Positions 1 to 6,340 of a stretch of 64,000 nucleotides of DNA are shown in pieces. Location of the stretch: NCBI GenBank assembly GCA_903882935.1, contig CAIRZB010000041.1, forward strand, positions 1 through 64,000, read 5' to 3'. Origin of the DNA: an uncultured Parafilimonas sp. (lineage in GTDB: Bacteria > Bacteroidota > Bacteroidia > Chitinophagales > Chitinophagaceae). The position numbers and the translations under genes were made by a program. The notes beneath the pieces are model-generated. The model searched no databases. It was not told where the DNA came from and worked only from the letters and a program-made list of their open reading frames with translations. Positions within the stretch are counted from its first letter, which is position 1, and each line of letters starts with the position of its first letter.

Positions 1-154
1 GACAAAAAATATCTGTAATTTTATCAAAGTCAATCATATAGAAACGTATTTAAATATTTGAATGTCAGATACTTAAATATAAGTACTTTTCTTATGATTG
101 ACAAATTTTTTTACAAATTATTAATCGAACTCAGGTTTATATGCAAAAATGGGG

Positions 155-283
155 TTGGGCATGATGGATTATTTGTTGTGAAACCCAATAAACACAGCTA
201 TTCTGGCATTTTGATGCTGTTTTGCCATGATAAAATTGGTGCAAACAAGGTTTGTTACAAGGTAAAACCGGCTGTACTTTTAC
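155..283 (+). promoter_or_regulatory. U1 two-box promoter
   Basis: Box 1 TTGGGCATGAT lies at 155-165 and box 2 TTTGCCATGAT at 221-231, 66 bp apart. TTG at 252-254 and TACTTTTA from 275 give the TTG-N20-TAnnTTT layout of Bacteroidota housekeeping promoters. The start site is predicted near 286-288. The two boxes look like binding sites of one activator or repressor; that role is inferred. Confidence 0.6.
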
Positions 284-286
284 GCT

Positions 287-416
287 GTTAACAAAAAGAT
301 AGGAAGTTGCGGAAAAAGATGTAAAAGGTTTTGTTAACCATAAAAAGATTTTTAAGAATTTTCATATGGCAAGCAATCGTTAGAGGTCGTCTGTTTCTAC
401 AGAGGATCTTTTTTTT
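287..416 (+). ncRNA. U1 small RNA candidate
   Basis: The predicted ~130-nt RNA begins with a perfect 10-bp inverted repeat, GTTAACAAAA (287-296) with TTTTGTTAAC (329-338), enclosing a purine-rich 32-nt loop. The shared 3' module runs from 354 to 416. Its end folds as AGAGGTC (382-388), G, TCTGT, loop TTCT, ACAGA, G, GATCTTT, then a T-run, as in an intrinsic terminator. The module contains ATG GCA AGC AAT CGT TAG (366-383), a possible five-codon ORF. Confidence 0.6.
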
Positions 417-452
417 GCGACAAACGCAAGGCCCAAAATCTTCTCAGCGCAA

Positions 453-2009
453 TTACTTTGCCCTATGTTTACTTTCCAAGTATTTGTTGTAAATGATGGT
501 GCTTAATGGTTTTGAATGCACTTTGCTCTCGAGCCATGAAATTACGTCTAAGTAAGCAAATGACCTTGTTTCAAAACGACTTCCTTCCAAATGTTTTACA
601 TTTTGCAGAAATTTTTCCATTTCTGGCTTAAGCTGGCGGGCGGAAAGCTTAAACGAACTGCGCAAAAACCGGAACATCTCTTCTTCCACCACTGTAAGGT
701 TCTTCATTTTGGCCATGTAGCGGTATACCGATTTCATCAGCGATGTCTCTATCAACATGTAATTCCCAAGCTCATAATGGGCCATTAAATGCAACAGGCG
801 GGCGTAACATTGCAGGTCAATGCGCAGGTCTGCGTCACCGTTGATTATTTTTTGCAAATAATCAATACTGGTTGAGTAATCGCCACTGCCAAAATACATA
901 GTGGCTATTTTGTAATTAAAAACCAATATGCGGTGGGTGTCAATGTAAAGAGCGTACTCGGCCAACTTCTCTACTATGCCGGGCACAAACGCCAACCCTT
1001 CTTTAAACAGGCCGAGCATTAGGTGCCAGTTTAACTTGGCACTGTTAATATAAATAAACGTGTGGATACGAAAATTGTCATGCATGTTGGCCTCGGGCGT
1101 AAGCGCGAACACTTCAAACTTTGCCAATGTTAGTTCAAATGCCTTAAAATTTCGCAGGTCAAAATGGGCATTAAGCAGGTTGTGCATGCCTTTTACAAAG
1201 TGGCCCGTTTCAACCCCAATCATAGATGGGTCAGCGTCAAACAGGCTTATCCAACGTTGGCTGTACCGGTAGTACATTATAAAATCCTGCCTAATAAACG
1301 CGTACCAACAATAGCTTTGGTACAGGTAAAGCAACTCATAGAATTCGGTAATTTTTTCCGGGTTAGGCGGCAGGTTGTCTTTAAAATATTTTTTTAGCTC
1401 GTCGCCGTCTTTTTCATTGCGGGCATGGCCATTTTTTATGTACCACCTGTACAGCATAAGCGCCAGGTTTGACAGCATCGTAACCCTGTAAATATGGCCG
1501 CTGATGTGTAACGACTCCGCTGCCAGTGCCTCTGTTTTTTCGGGTGAGCTTCGGGTAATGTGCAGGGTTTCAATCTTTTTTTCCAAGCTAAGCACCAGTG
1601 CCAAAAAATTAAACTTGTGGTTGGCTTTGGCAATCTCCTTCGCCCGCTCTAAAATTTTTAAGCTTTGCAGTTTTAATCCCTTGTTGTACAACATGCGGGC
1701 ATCGTCCAAGTGCTCGGTAAGCTGCAAATCAATGTTTTCGGCCCGTTTTAATAGGCGCAAGCTGGCCAATAACTGCTTGTATAAATGTGTTTTTAAGTTG
1801 GCCAATTGCGGTTTGGTAACAAAAGGAAGCTTTTTTAGTAAAAGCCTTTCGTCGTAATCCTCCATTTTGTCCAATGCATCAAATAGCTGTATTATCTTTA
1901 AGTCTTCTTTGGCTGAACTTCTGGTGATGTATAGCTTAAAATGGCGCTTTTCTGACTTCTCGAGGGAGCAGATTAACTGATATAGTGCGTCTGTAAACCT
2001 GTTGGCCAT
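453..2009 (-). CDS. Unknown cytosolic helical-repeat-like protein interleaved with the RNA array
   Basis: The family is not recognised by name. The protein is 518 codons from the ATG at 2009, or 526 from an upstream ATG at 2033. It has no signal peptide or membrane segment. It is dominated by amphipathic helices rich in Leu, Tyr and Ala, including many tyrosine-rich helix pairs in the second half, which resembles a TPR-type solenoid, and it ends in a basic tail. The opening region (LEKSEKRHFKLY) is also basic. The gene fills exactly the gap between small-RNA units U1 and U2: its stop is 36 bp past the U1 terminator, and its ATG at 2009 lies inside box 1 of the U2 promoter (2002-2012). Shared regulation with U2, or action on the RNAs, is inferred from position only. 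Confidence 0.75.
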   Translation of the reverse strand: MANRFTDALYQLICSLEKSEKRHFKLYITRSSAKEDLKIIQLFDALDKMEDYDERLLLKKLPFVTKPQLANLKTHLYKQLLASLRLLKRAENIDLQLTEHLDDARMLYNKGLKLQSLKILERAKEIAKANHKFNFLALVLSLEKKIETLHITRSSPEKTEALAAESLHISGHIYRVTMLSNLALMLYRWYIKNGHARNEKDGDELKKYFKDNLPPNPEKITEFYELLYLYQSYCWYAFIRQDFIMYYRYSQRWISLFDADPSMIGVETGHFVKGMHNLLNAHFDLRNFKAFELTLAKFEVFALTPEANMHDNFRIHTFIYINSAKLNWHLMLGLFKEGLAFVPGIVEKLAEYALYIDTHRILVFNYKIATMYFGSGDYSTSIDYLQKIINGDADLRIDLQCYARLLHLMAHYELGNYMLIETSLMKSVYRYMAKMKNLTVVEEEMFRFLRSSFKLSARQLKPEMEKFLQNVKHLEGSRFETRSFAYLDVISWLESKVHSKPLSTIIYNKYLESKHRAK

Positions 2010-2129
2010 AATGTAATAATTCTCACAAAACACAATACCTTAAAGGGTTTGCCGGTTTTTTTGCCCTTTTGGCATGATAGCATTATTAAATCTTGTTTTT
2101 TACCACATAGTTCTCCTGTGTAGTTTTAC
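2002..2129 (+). promoter_or_regulatory. U2 two-box promoter, divergent from the 518-codon gene
   Basis: Box 1 TTGGCCATAAT (2002-2012) covers the likely start codon of the minus-strand gene. Box 2 TTTGGCATGAT is at 2068-2078, 66 bp away, and a -7-like TAGTTTTAC starts at 2121. A conserved AAAGGGTTT lies at 2042-2050. A protein bound at box 1 would touch both transcription units. Confidence 0.55.
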
Positions 2130-2132
2130 ACT

Positions 2133-2302
2133 GAAGAGAGAAATTAATCACACGGCAAGCAAAGGTGGGCAGCAAAAGTGTTAGAGGCCAATTATACTAA
2201 GCGCAGTGATTAACCGCAAACTTCAAGCAAAACATAGCATTAAGAATTTTCATATGGCAAGCAATCGTTAGAGGTCGTCTGTTTCCACAGAAGGCCTTTT
2301 TT
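2133..2302 (+). ncRNA. U2 small RNA candidate (long class)
   Basis: The predicted RNA is ~170 nt. TTAATCAC (2144-2151) pairs perfectly with GTGATTAA (2206-2213). Between them lies a divergent copy of the module words, GGCAAGCAA (2154-2162) and GTTAGAGGCC (2180-2189). The invariant 3' module follows at 2242-2302; its hairpin closes with GGTC/GGCC instead of the GGTC/GATC of U1. An open frame through the upstream words reads A-S-K-G-G-Q-Q-K-C-stop (2155-2184), but it has no ordinary start codon. Confidence 0.55.
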
Positions 2303-2437
2303 GTTGGGCGAAGTTATGTAAAAATGGTAGGCCGTAAAATTTATTTATACTAGTCGGGTGGCACTAATAGCCCTTAATCCGATATTATTTTAGCAATTTT
2401 ATTTCAGGCTGATAAAAAATTACAACAAAAAAATAGG

Positions 2438-2567
2438 TTGGCGATGATAGGTATAATTGACTACAAGCCAATATTGATAAGGGTTTCAGAAGCTGGCAAG
2501 GGCTTTTGCCATGATACAAAACGTTTAAACCTGGTTTGTAACCATACCAATGTGGTTGTACTTTTAC
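2438..2567 (+). promoter_or_regulatory. U3 two-box promoter
   Basis: Box 1 TTGGCGATGAT is at 2438-2448 and box 2 TTTGCCATGAT at 2505-2515, 67 bp apart. TTG at 2536-2538 and TACTTTTAC from 2559 give the same TTG-N20-TAnnTTT layout as U1. AAGGGTTT lies at 2479-2486. Confidence 0.6.
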
Positions 2568-2703
2568 ATCATCAACAACAGAAAATGATAAAAGTAGGGT
2601 AGGGATTATGAAAGTTGATTGATTAAAAACTTGATATTTTAAGATTTTTCATATGGCAAGCAATCGTTAGAGGTCGTCTGTTTCTACAGAGGATCTTTTT
2701 TTT
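2568..2703 (+). ncRNA. U3 small RNA candidate
   Basis: ATCATCAAC (2568-2576) pairs with GTTGATTGAT (2614-2623) with one bulge. The stem sits where U1 has its stem but with unrelated sequence, and encloses a purine-rich loop of 37 nt. The 3' module at 2641-2703 is nearly identical to U1, including the GGTC/GATC hairpin and eight T residues. The predicted length is ~135 nt. Confidence 0.6.
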
Positions 2704-2829
2704 GCCCGTAACTTTTCTTTTTTCCTCGTACAAATTGCCCGTCTGTCATATCTCCATTATTCGGTTCCCCGAGTTGTTTGCTGATTTACTAAAAGTGTAA
2801 AAGGCCTTTTTAAATACCAAAAATACAAG

Positions 2830-2958
2830 TTGGGTATCATGGGCTATTTTTTTTAAACGCCAATACCAGTAAGGGTTTGGGGGATTTTAGCTTGTTTTGG
2901 CATGATAAAATTCAAATAAACGTGATTAGGACTACCTAAATACAACCTATACTTTTAC
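2830..2958 (+). promoter_or_regulatory. U4 two-box promoter
   Basis: Box 1 TTGGGTATCAT is at 2830-2840 and box 2 TTTGGCATGAT at 2896-2906, 66 bp apart. TACTTTTAC starts at 2950, with TTA at 2926-2928 in place of TTG. AAGGGTTT is at 2871-2878. Confidence 0.58.
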
Positions 2959-2960
2959 AA

Positions 2961-3152
2961 TGTCGTTAGAAGTAGCACAATAAGCGGCTAGCAGTTCAAG
3001 TAAAATATGGCAAGCAATCGCGAAGGCAAGAAATACTGTTAGAGGCCAGCGGGTAATTACCCTACAGGTTTTACCCAAATAAAAAATTATCAAGAATTTT
3101 CATATGGCAAGCAATCGTTAGAGGTCGTCTGTTTCTACAGAGGGCCTTTTTT
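2961..3152 (+). ncRNA. U4 small RNA candidate (long class)
   Basis: The predicted RNA is ~190 nt and holds two copies of the module words. The first is GGCAAGCAATCG at 3009-3020 with GTTAGAGGCC at 3039-3048, followed by a palindrome GGGTAATTACCC (3051-3062). The second is the standard 3' module at 3092-3152, with a GGTC/GGCC-closed hairpin and T-run. GTAAAA (3000-3005) and TTTTAC (3069-3074) could pair around the first copy; this stem is weak. Confidence 0.55.
3007..3042 (+). CDS. Micro-ORF in U4, 11 codons
   Basis: ATG GCA AGC AAT CGC, then six codons, then TAG encode the peptide MASNREGKKYC. It starts with the same four codons (ATG GCA AGC AAT) as the five-codon ORF MASNR in the 3' module and ends with the same GT-TAG-AGG context. 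Relative to that short form, 18 nt are inserted and the frame is kept. Real translation is unproven; the words could equally be conserved as RNA. Confidence 0.3.
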   Translation: MASNREGKKYC

Positions 3153-3405
3153 CATTTGGCGGTTGCGAATGTACACATAAAAATAACATTGCAAAATATT
3201 TTTCGTTCTGTCATAGTATTTTATTGGTGGGTATTGGTACTATTTTAACCAGTTTTGTTTATGGGCCAGGTGTGTTTTATGCAAATAAACATTTGAGCGT
3301 AAGTAAATTTTGTTGTTGGTCCCCTTTTGTTTTCAACTTCTATTTCTTCTGGCAGTTGCGTTGCAGTGATAAAAGTAGGCGTAAACGGGGTGTGCGGTTG
3401 GAGGA

Positions 3406-3532
3406 GTATAATTTTAGATTGTACATGCCAAGTTGGTAGGCAACGGCTTGGTTTTTAAATAGGGACTTTTTTTTGAATTTTTTTATGGCAAGCAATTGTT
3501 AAAGGTTGTCTGGATATTCAAAGGGGCTTTTT
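3406..3532 (+). ncRNA. U5 degenerate small RNA unit
   Basis: A decayed copy. GTATAATTTTAG (3406-3417) stands where the -7 element is expected. CCAAG (3428-3432) and CTTGG (3447-3451) form a short 5' stem. The module reads ATGGCAAGCAATTGTTAA at 3485-3502, followed by an imperfect hairpin and five T residues. The upstream boxes are barely recognisable (TGATAAAA near 3367). It may be an inactive relic. Confidence 0.45.
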
Positions 3533-3656
3533 GCATCCCAAATTTGGCTAAAAAGCCTTGGCCGCTTGCATAAAAAGAATAGTTAGGTAGTTTGAAAGTT
3601 GTCTTAATTTGACATAGAATGGTAAAATAGTTGCATTTATCGTATTGGAATTTATC

Positions 3657-3785
3657 TTGGATATGAGTAGTTTTTTGTAGCATAAGCCAATGCTGGTAAG
3701 GGTTTCATAATTTATACACTCCTTTGGCATGATAAAAAACAACATCAATTGATTAGGCAAGGTTACGGTAGCCTAGTACTTTTAC
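3657..3785 (+). promoter_or_regulatory. U6 two-box promoter
   Basis: Box 1 TTGGATATGAG is at 3657-3667 and box 2 TTTGGCATGAT at 3723-3733, 66 bp apart. TACTTTTAC starts at 3777, with TTA at 3753-3755 near the -33 position. AAGGGTTT is at 3698-3705. Confidence 0.58.
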
Positions 3786-3787
3786 AA

Positions 3788-3942
3788 TGCAATAGAGAGA
3801 ACGGAAGGTGAGAAAGGCAAGCAATCGATGGGACAAACAGTACCGTTAGAGGCTTATTTAAAAAAGACAAAAAGAATTATCAAGAATTTTCATATGGCAA
3901 GCAATCGTTAGAGGTCGTCTGTTTCTACAGAGGGCCTTTTTT
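3788..3942 (+). ncRNA. U6 small RNA candidate (long class)
   Basis: The predicted RNA is ~155 nt. As in U4, a first copy of the module words (GGCAAGCAATCG at 3816-3827, GTTAGAGGC at 3845-3853) precedes the standard 3' module at 3882-3942. The last module matches that of U4 through its T-run, and about 20 bp before it are also nearly the same as in U4. A clear 5' stem was not found here. Confidence 0.55.
3808..3849 (+). CDS. Micro-ORF in U6, 13 codons
   Basis: A GTG start preceded by GGAAG opens a frame reading M-R-K-A-S-N-R-W-D-K-Q-Y-R and ending in TAG. It shares the A-S-N-R codons and the CGT-TAG-AGG ending with the other units. The stretch between AGC and TAG is 24 nt here and in U4, 21 nt in U2, and 6 nt in the short form, always a multiple of three. 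Translation is a hypothesis. Confidence 0.3.
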   Translation: MRKASNRWDKQYR

Positions 3943-4090
3943 CTTTTGGCGGCTGCAAATGTACACATTAATTTAACATTTCAAATTATTTATGTTGGGC
4001 TAACACATATATTTTATAGCCATATTGGTATTATTTTAGCTAAGGCTATTTTAAAAAAAGTAACACTTATTTATCTAATGGGTAAATCTG

Positions 4091-4498
4091 CTAAAGCCCC
4101 ATATTATATTTCACGGTTTCCCAGTATTCTTTTCCATAGGCCACCAATAATTCCTCGCCTGGGGCAATATTTCGTAGGGCTTTTAAAAAAACATGTTCCC
4201 CTTGTTTAATAAAGGCGCAATTGTTGTCAAGGCCTTTAATTACTTTCAGGCCCTTGGCATCGTTGGCATACCGCGCAAGGCTATTCGTGTATTCTGCCGC
4301 ATCAATTACGCAGTCTTTACTAACGTAGTAAATGTAGCCGTTTTTGCCGCCCTTGTGGTCAACCTCTGCCCAACTCGTACGTTTGCCACGGTACTCAATA
4401 ATTAGGGCGCCCTTGTCAACGTGTTTGGTAGTGAACAAACCCTTGCCAGAGCCCGGTATATTTGATCTTTTTACTTCCAATTGATTTTCCAACAACAT
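4091..4498 (-). CDS. SET-domain protein (lysine methyltransferase-like)
   Basis: A small bacterial SET protein of 135 codons. Family hallmarks are visible: a G-x-G-like opening (IPGSGKGLFT), the stretch around ARYANDAKGL with the following N-C-A-F segment, and the C-terminal G-E-E-L-L-V-A-Y-G motif, which normally forms the pseudoknot with the S-adenosylmethionine and substrate site. Bacterial SET proteins of this size are presumed protein-lysine methyltransferases; the substrate is unknown. The chosen start at 4498 begins MLLENQLEVK; the longer frame to 4576 adds a leader without similarity to the domain. The gene converges on unit U6 of the RNA array, 149 bp away, so no shared promoter is implied. 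Confidence 0.8.
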   Translation of the reverse strand: MLLENQLEVKRSNIPGSGKGLFTTKHVDKGALIIEYRGKRTSWAEVDHKGGKNGYIYYVSKDCVIDAAEYTNSLARYANDAKGLKVIKGLDNNCAFIKQGEHVFLKALRNIAPGEELLVAYGKEYWETVKYNMGL

Positions 4499-4645
4499 GT
4501 GGCTTGTACGGTTAATTTGCCTGCAAAAATATAAAAAATGCAGGTATAGCTGTTTGAAGTTAAGTGATAAGTACATGTTAGTAGCACTAACAATGGCCTA
4601 TTGCCCACAATAAGTGCTAATTTTACAAAGAAACCATGCATAACT

Positions 4646-5266
4646 ATGCAGAAACTTATAACGATATCTCTCATCCTTTTTTGCCTAAAGGCGAATGCCC
4701 AAACAATTGTGTTGGCCAGGCAGCAGGTGCTTGAATTGCCTTGTAGGATTTTAAAAAATAACAGGGGCGATATTACTGGCGGTTATTTTAACCAGCAAGA
4801 CAGTAGCCTGTACAATTGCCGTGGCAACTTTATTAAAACCTTGCCCGGCGGTTTTGTACCTGTGGATACGCTTAACTGTGCAGATATTAGAGTGCCTACC
4901 CTGCACAAAAAGGGCTGTAAAATTGATTATTTATCAAGCATAACCTTTACAACGGGCAGCATCGAATTGCAGCCTACTGCGAAAGCGGTATTGGAAAAAG
5001 CGGCTACTATGCTGAGCCAAGACAGTGCCTGCGCAGTAAAATTGGTAACATATGTGGCCGACACCACAGCTAAAAAAGCCTACCAATTGAGTTGGGACAG
5101 GCTAAATACGATGATTAAATACTTGGTTGACAAGCGGCATATTGCCCCCAGCCGAATACTTTTTGTCTATGATACCTGGGGTTCGAGGAATACAGCAGAC
5201 CTGCTGCCCACCACCTTGGAAACTTTTCCTATCCCCAAGCAACAAAAGCCGCCGCCGGCAAAATAG
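4646..5266 (+). CDS. Exported protein with OmpA-like C-terminal domain
   Basis: The protein has 206 codons. The ATG at 4646 opens a typical signal peptide ending in KANAQ; an in-frame ATG at 4601 would bury it. The N-terminal half has paired Cys residues and short beta-like segments. The C-terminal half (about residues 105-190) follows the OmpA/MotB pattern: ITFTTGSIELQPTAK, then a helix, then a WDRLNTMIKYLVD-like helix and a PSRI-type ending, a fold that usually binds peptidoglycan. It is probably periplasmic or outer-membrane associated. The last 15 residues are Pro/Lys-rich. It stands alone, 97 bp before the restriction-modification cassette. Confidence 0.65.
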   Translation: MQKLITISLILFCLKANAQTIVLARQQVLELPCRILKNNRGDITGGYFNQQDSSLYNCRGNFIKTLPGGFVPVDTLNCADIRVPTLHKKGCKIDYLSSITFTTGSIELQPTAKAVLEKAATMLSQDSACAVKLVTYVADTTAKKAYQLSWDRLNTMIKYLVDKRHIAPSRILFVYDTWGSRNTADLLPTTLETFPIPKQQKPPPAK

Positions 5267-5362
5267 CAGTTCTTTAGATGGCTTAAATGTTTTGGAGAAG
5301 CCTCTAATAAACATGTATTTGATAGGTTTTAAAATTTTGCCCGTGTTAATCTAACAGTGGTT

Positions 5363-5908
5363 ATGGCAACAAGAACAAAAGAGGCGGTAAGAAAGAATAT
5401 GCAAGCCATACGCAGCAAAAACACCAAAATTGAGGTAAAGGTGGCTAAAGCGTTATGGGCCAAAGGTTACCGCTACCGCAAGAATAACAGAAAAGTGTAT
5501 GGCACGCCAGATGTTACTTTTAAAAAATACAAGCTGGCCATTTTTTGCGATAGCGTATTTTGGCATGGCAAAAATTGGGACCTGCTTAAACACCGAATTA
5601 AAACCAACCGTAATTTTTGGTTAGAGAAAATTGAGCGTAACATTGCCCGCGACAAAAAGGTAAATAGCATATTGCAGCAAAAAGGCTGGCAAGTGCTACG
5701 GTTTTGGGAAGATGAGATTGAAAAGAACATTCTCTCCGTAATTTCACGGATAGAGGTGGCATTGCTACTGCAGCAGCATTGCAACAACGAGAAAAAAAAT
5801 GCCAGGATGCTGCGACGGAAACTAGACAAGGCTAGCGTATTGAATACCTGCCCCCGTATTGGAGGCGACAAGGTGCAAATACTGCTTACGCCGCATTTGT
5901 ATGAGTAG
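5363..5908 (+). CDS. vsr: Very short patch repair (Vsr) DNA mismatch endonuclease
   Basis: Vsr nicks DNA 5' of the T in T:G mismatches left by deamination of 5-methylcytosine, and usually accompanies a C5 methyltransferase. The opening MATRTKEAVRKNMQAIRSKN, the block YGTPDVTF with its catalytic Asp, and the segment IFCDSVFWHG are typical. The 181 codons exceed the common ~140-150 because of a C-terminal extension of about 45 residues. The start at 5363 gives the usual N-terminus. The Eco47II-like nuclease and the C5 methyltransferase lie just downstream, so it probably protects the methylated sites of this system. Confidence 0.88.
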   Translation: MATRTKEAVRKNMQAIRSKNTKIEVKVAKALWAKGYRYRKNNRKVYGTPDVTFKKYKLAIFCDSVFWHGKNWDLLKHRIKTNRNFWLEKIERNIARDKKVNSILQQKGWQVLRFWEDEIEKNILSVISRIEVALLLQQHCNNEKKNARMLRRKLDKASVLNTCPRIGGDKVQILLTPHLYE

Positions 5909-6340
5909 TTGGACATTGCCTATTTGCCATATATAATTAAAATGTTGCGAATTTTTGGCGGCAATTCGCATTTAAAAATTCCATTTTTTTGCTCGGAGAG
6001 TAGTGTTTTTTTGCCATTGCATCTCTCGACGGCTGACAATAATTTCTTTTTGGTTAGCAATTCGCCATTTTGTGCAAAAAAATGGTATTTTGGAGTTTTT
6101 GATTAGGATAATTCGCGATTTGTTGTCTTATTAGCCTTGGTTTGGCTGATTATTGTAATGGCTATTTTAAGGTATCCGCAAAGAATTGAAGGGTACAAAA
6201 CATAGGTATTTACGAAATGTATAGCATTATACGCGTTAATTAAAGGGAAGAAGATAACAAATTATCCAAAATCTGGAATGGCAAATCGATGCAGTTTTTA
6301 AAGTATTATCTTGGTAAAAAATAACAACAACGGCAATTTG
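5909..6340. other. Gene-free 430-bp spacer with a 12-bp inverted repeat
   Basis: No credible gene. CCATTTTTTTGC (5981-5992) and GCAAAAAAATGG (6074-6085) are exact inverted repeats about 80 bp apart, extendable by AAT/ATT after one mismatch. The interval is AT-rich and contains several AATTCGC words. This could be the footprint of a small mobile element or a long hairpin between vsr and the nuclease gene. Confidence 0.5.

Larger units (their letters stand above)
155..3942 (+). repeat. Tandem array of six small-RNA-like units (U1-U6)
   Basis: Six homologous plus-strand units end at about 416, 2302, 2703, 3152, 3532 and 3942. Five share an 11-bp box TTGGNNATNAT, a second box TTTGSCATGAT 66-67 bp downstream, and a -7-like TACTTTTAC element 53-54 bp further. 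All six carry a 3' module with ATGGCAAGCAAT followed by a hairpin and T-run. U5 is decayed. Spacers between a terminator and the next unit are 124-139 bp. Between U1 and U2 the spacer is replaced by a minus-strand gene. Length, promoter and terminator indicate independent short transcripts. No known RNA family was recognised. Confidence 0.8.

Noticed and set aside
220..232. Sigma-54 (-24/-12) promoter at the TTTTGCCATGATA box
   Set aside because: No GG-N10-GC spacing is present in any unit, and a normal TTG-N20-TAnnTTT promoter fits downstream.
354..416. tmRNA or another housekeeping RNA
   Set aside because: No tRNA-like ends, no CCA, wrong length, and several copies in tandem.
155..3942. 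CRISPR or similar spacer array
   Set aside because: Units are 360-460 bp with their own promoters and terminators. There are no short direct repeats with uniform spacers and no cas-like genes.
3224..4209. Open frames of 66-87 codons within the array region
   Set aside because: They cross promoter boxes and terminators of the units, have no similarity, and are not conserved between units.
5296..5312. Minus-strand ATTAGAGGC resembling the small-RNA module
   Set aside because: Only nine bases match, without the GCAAGC word, hairpin or promoter boxes.
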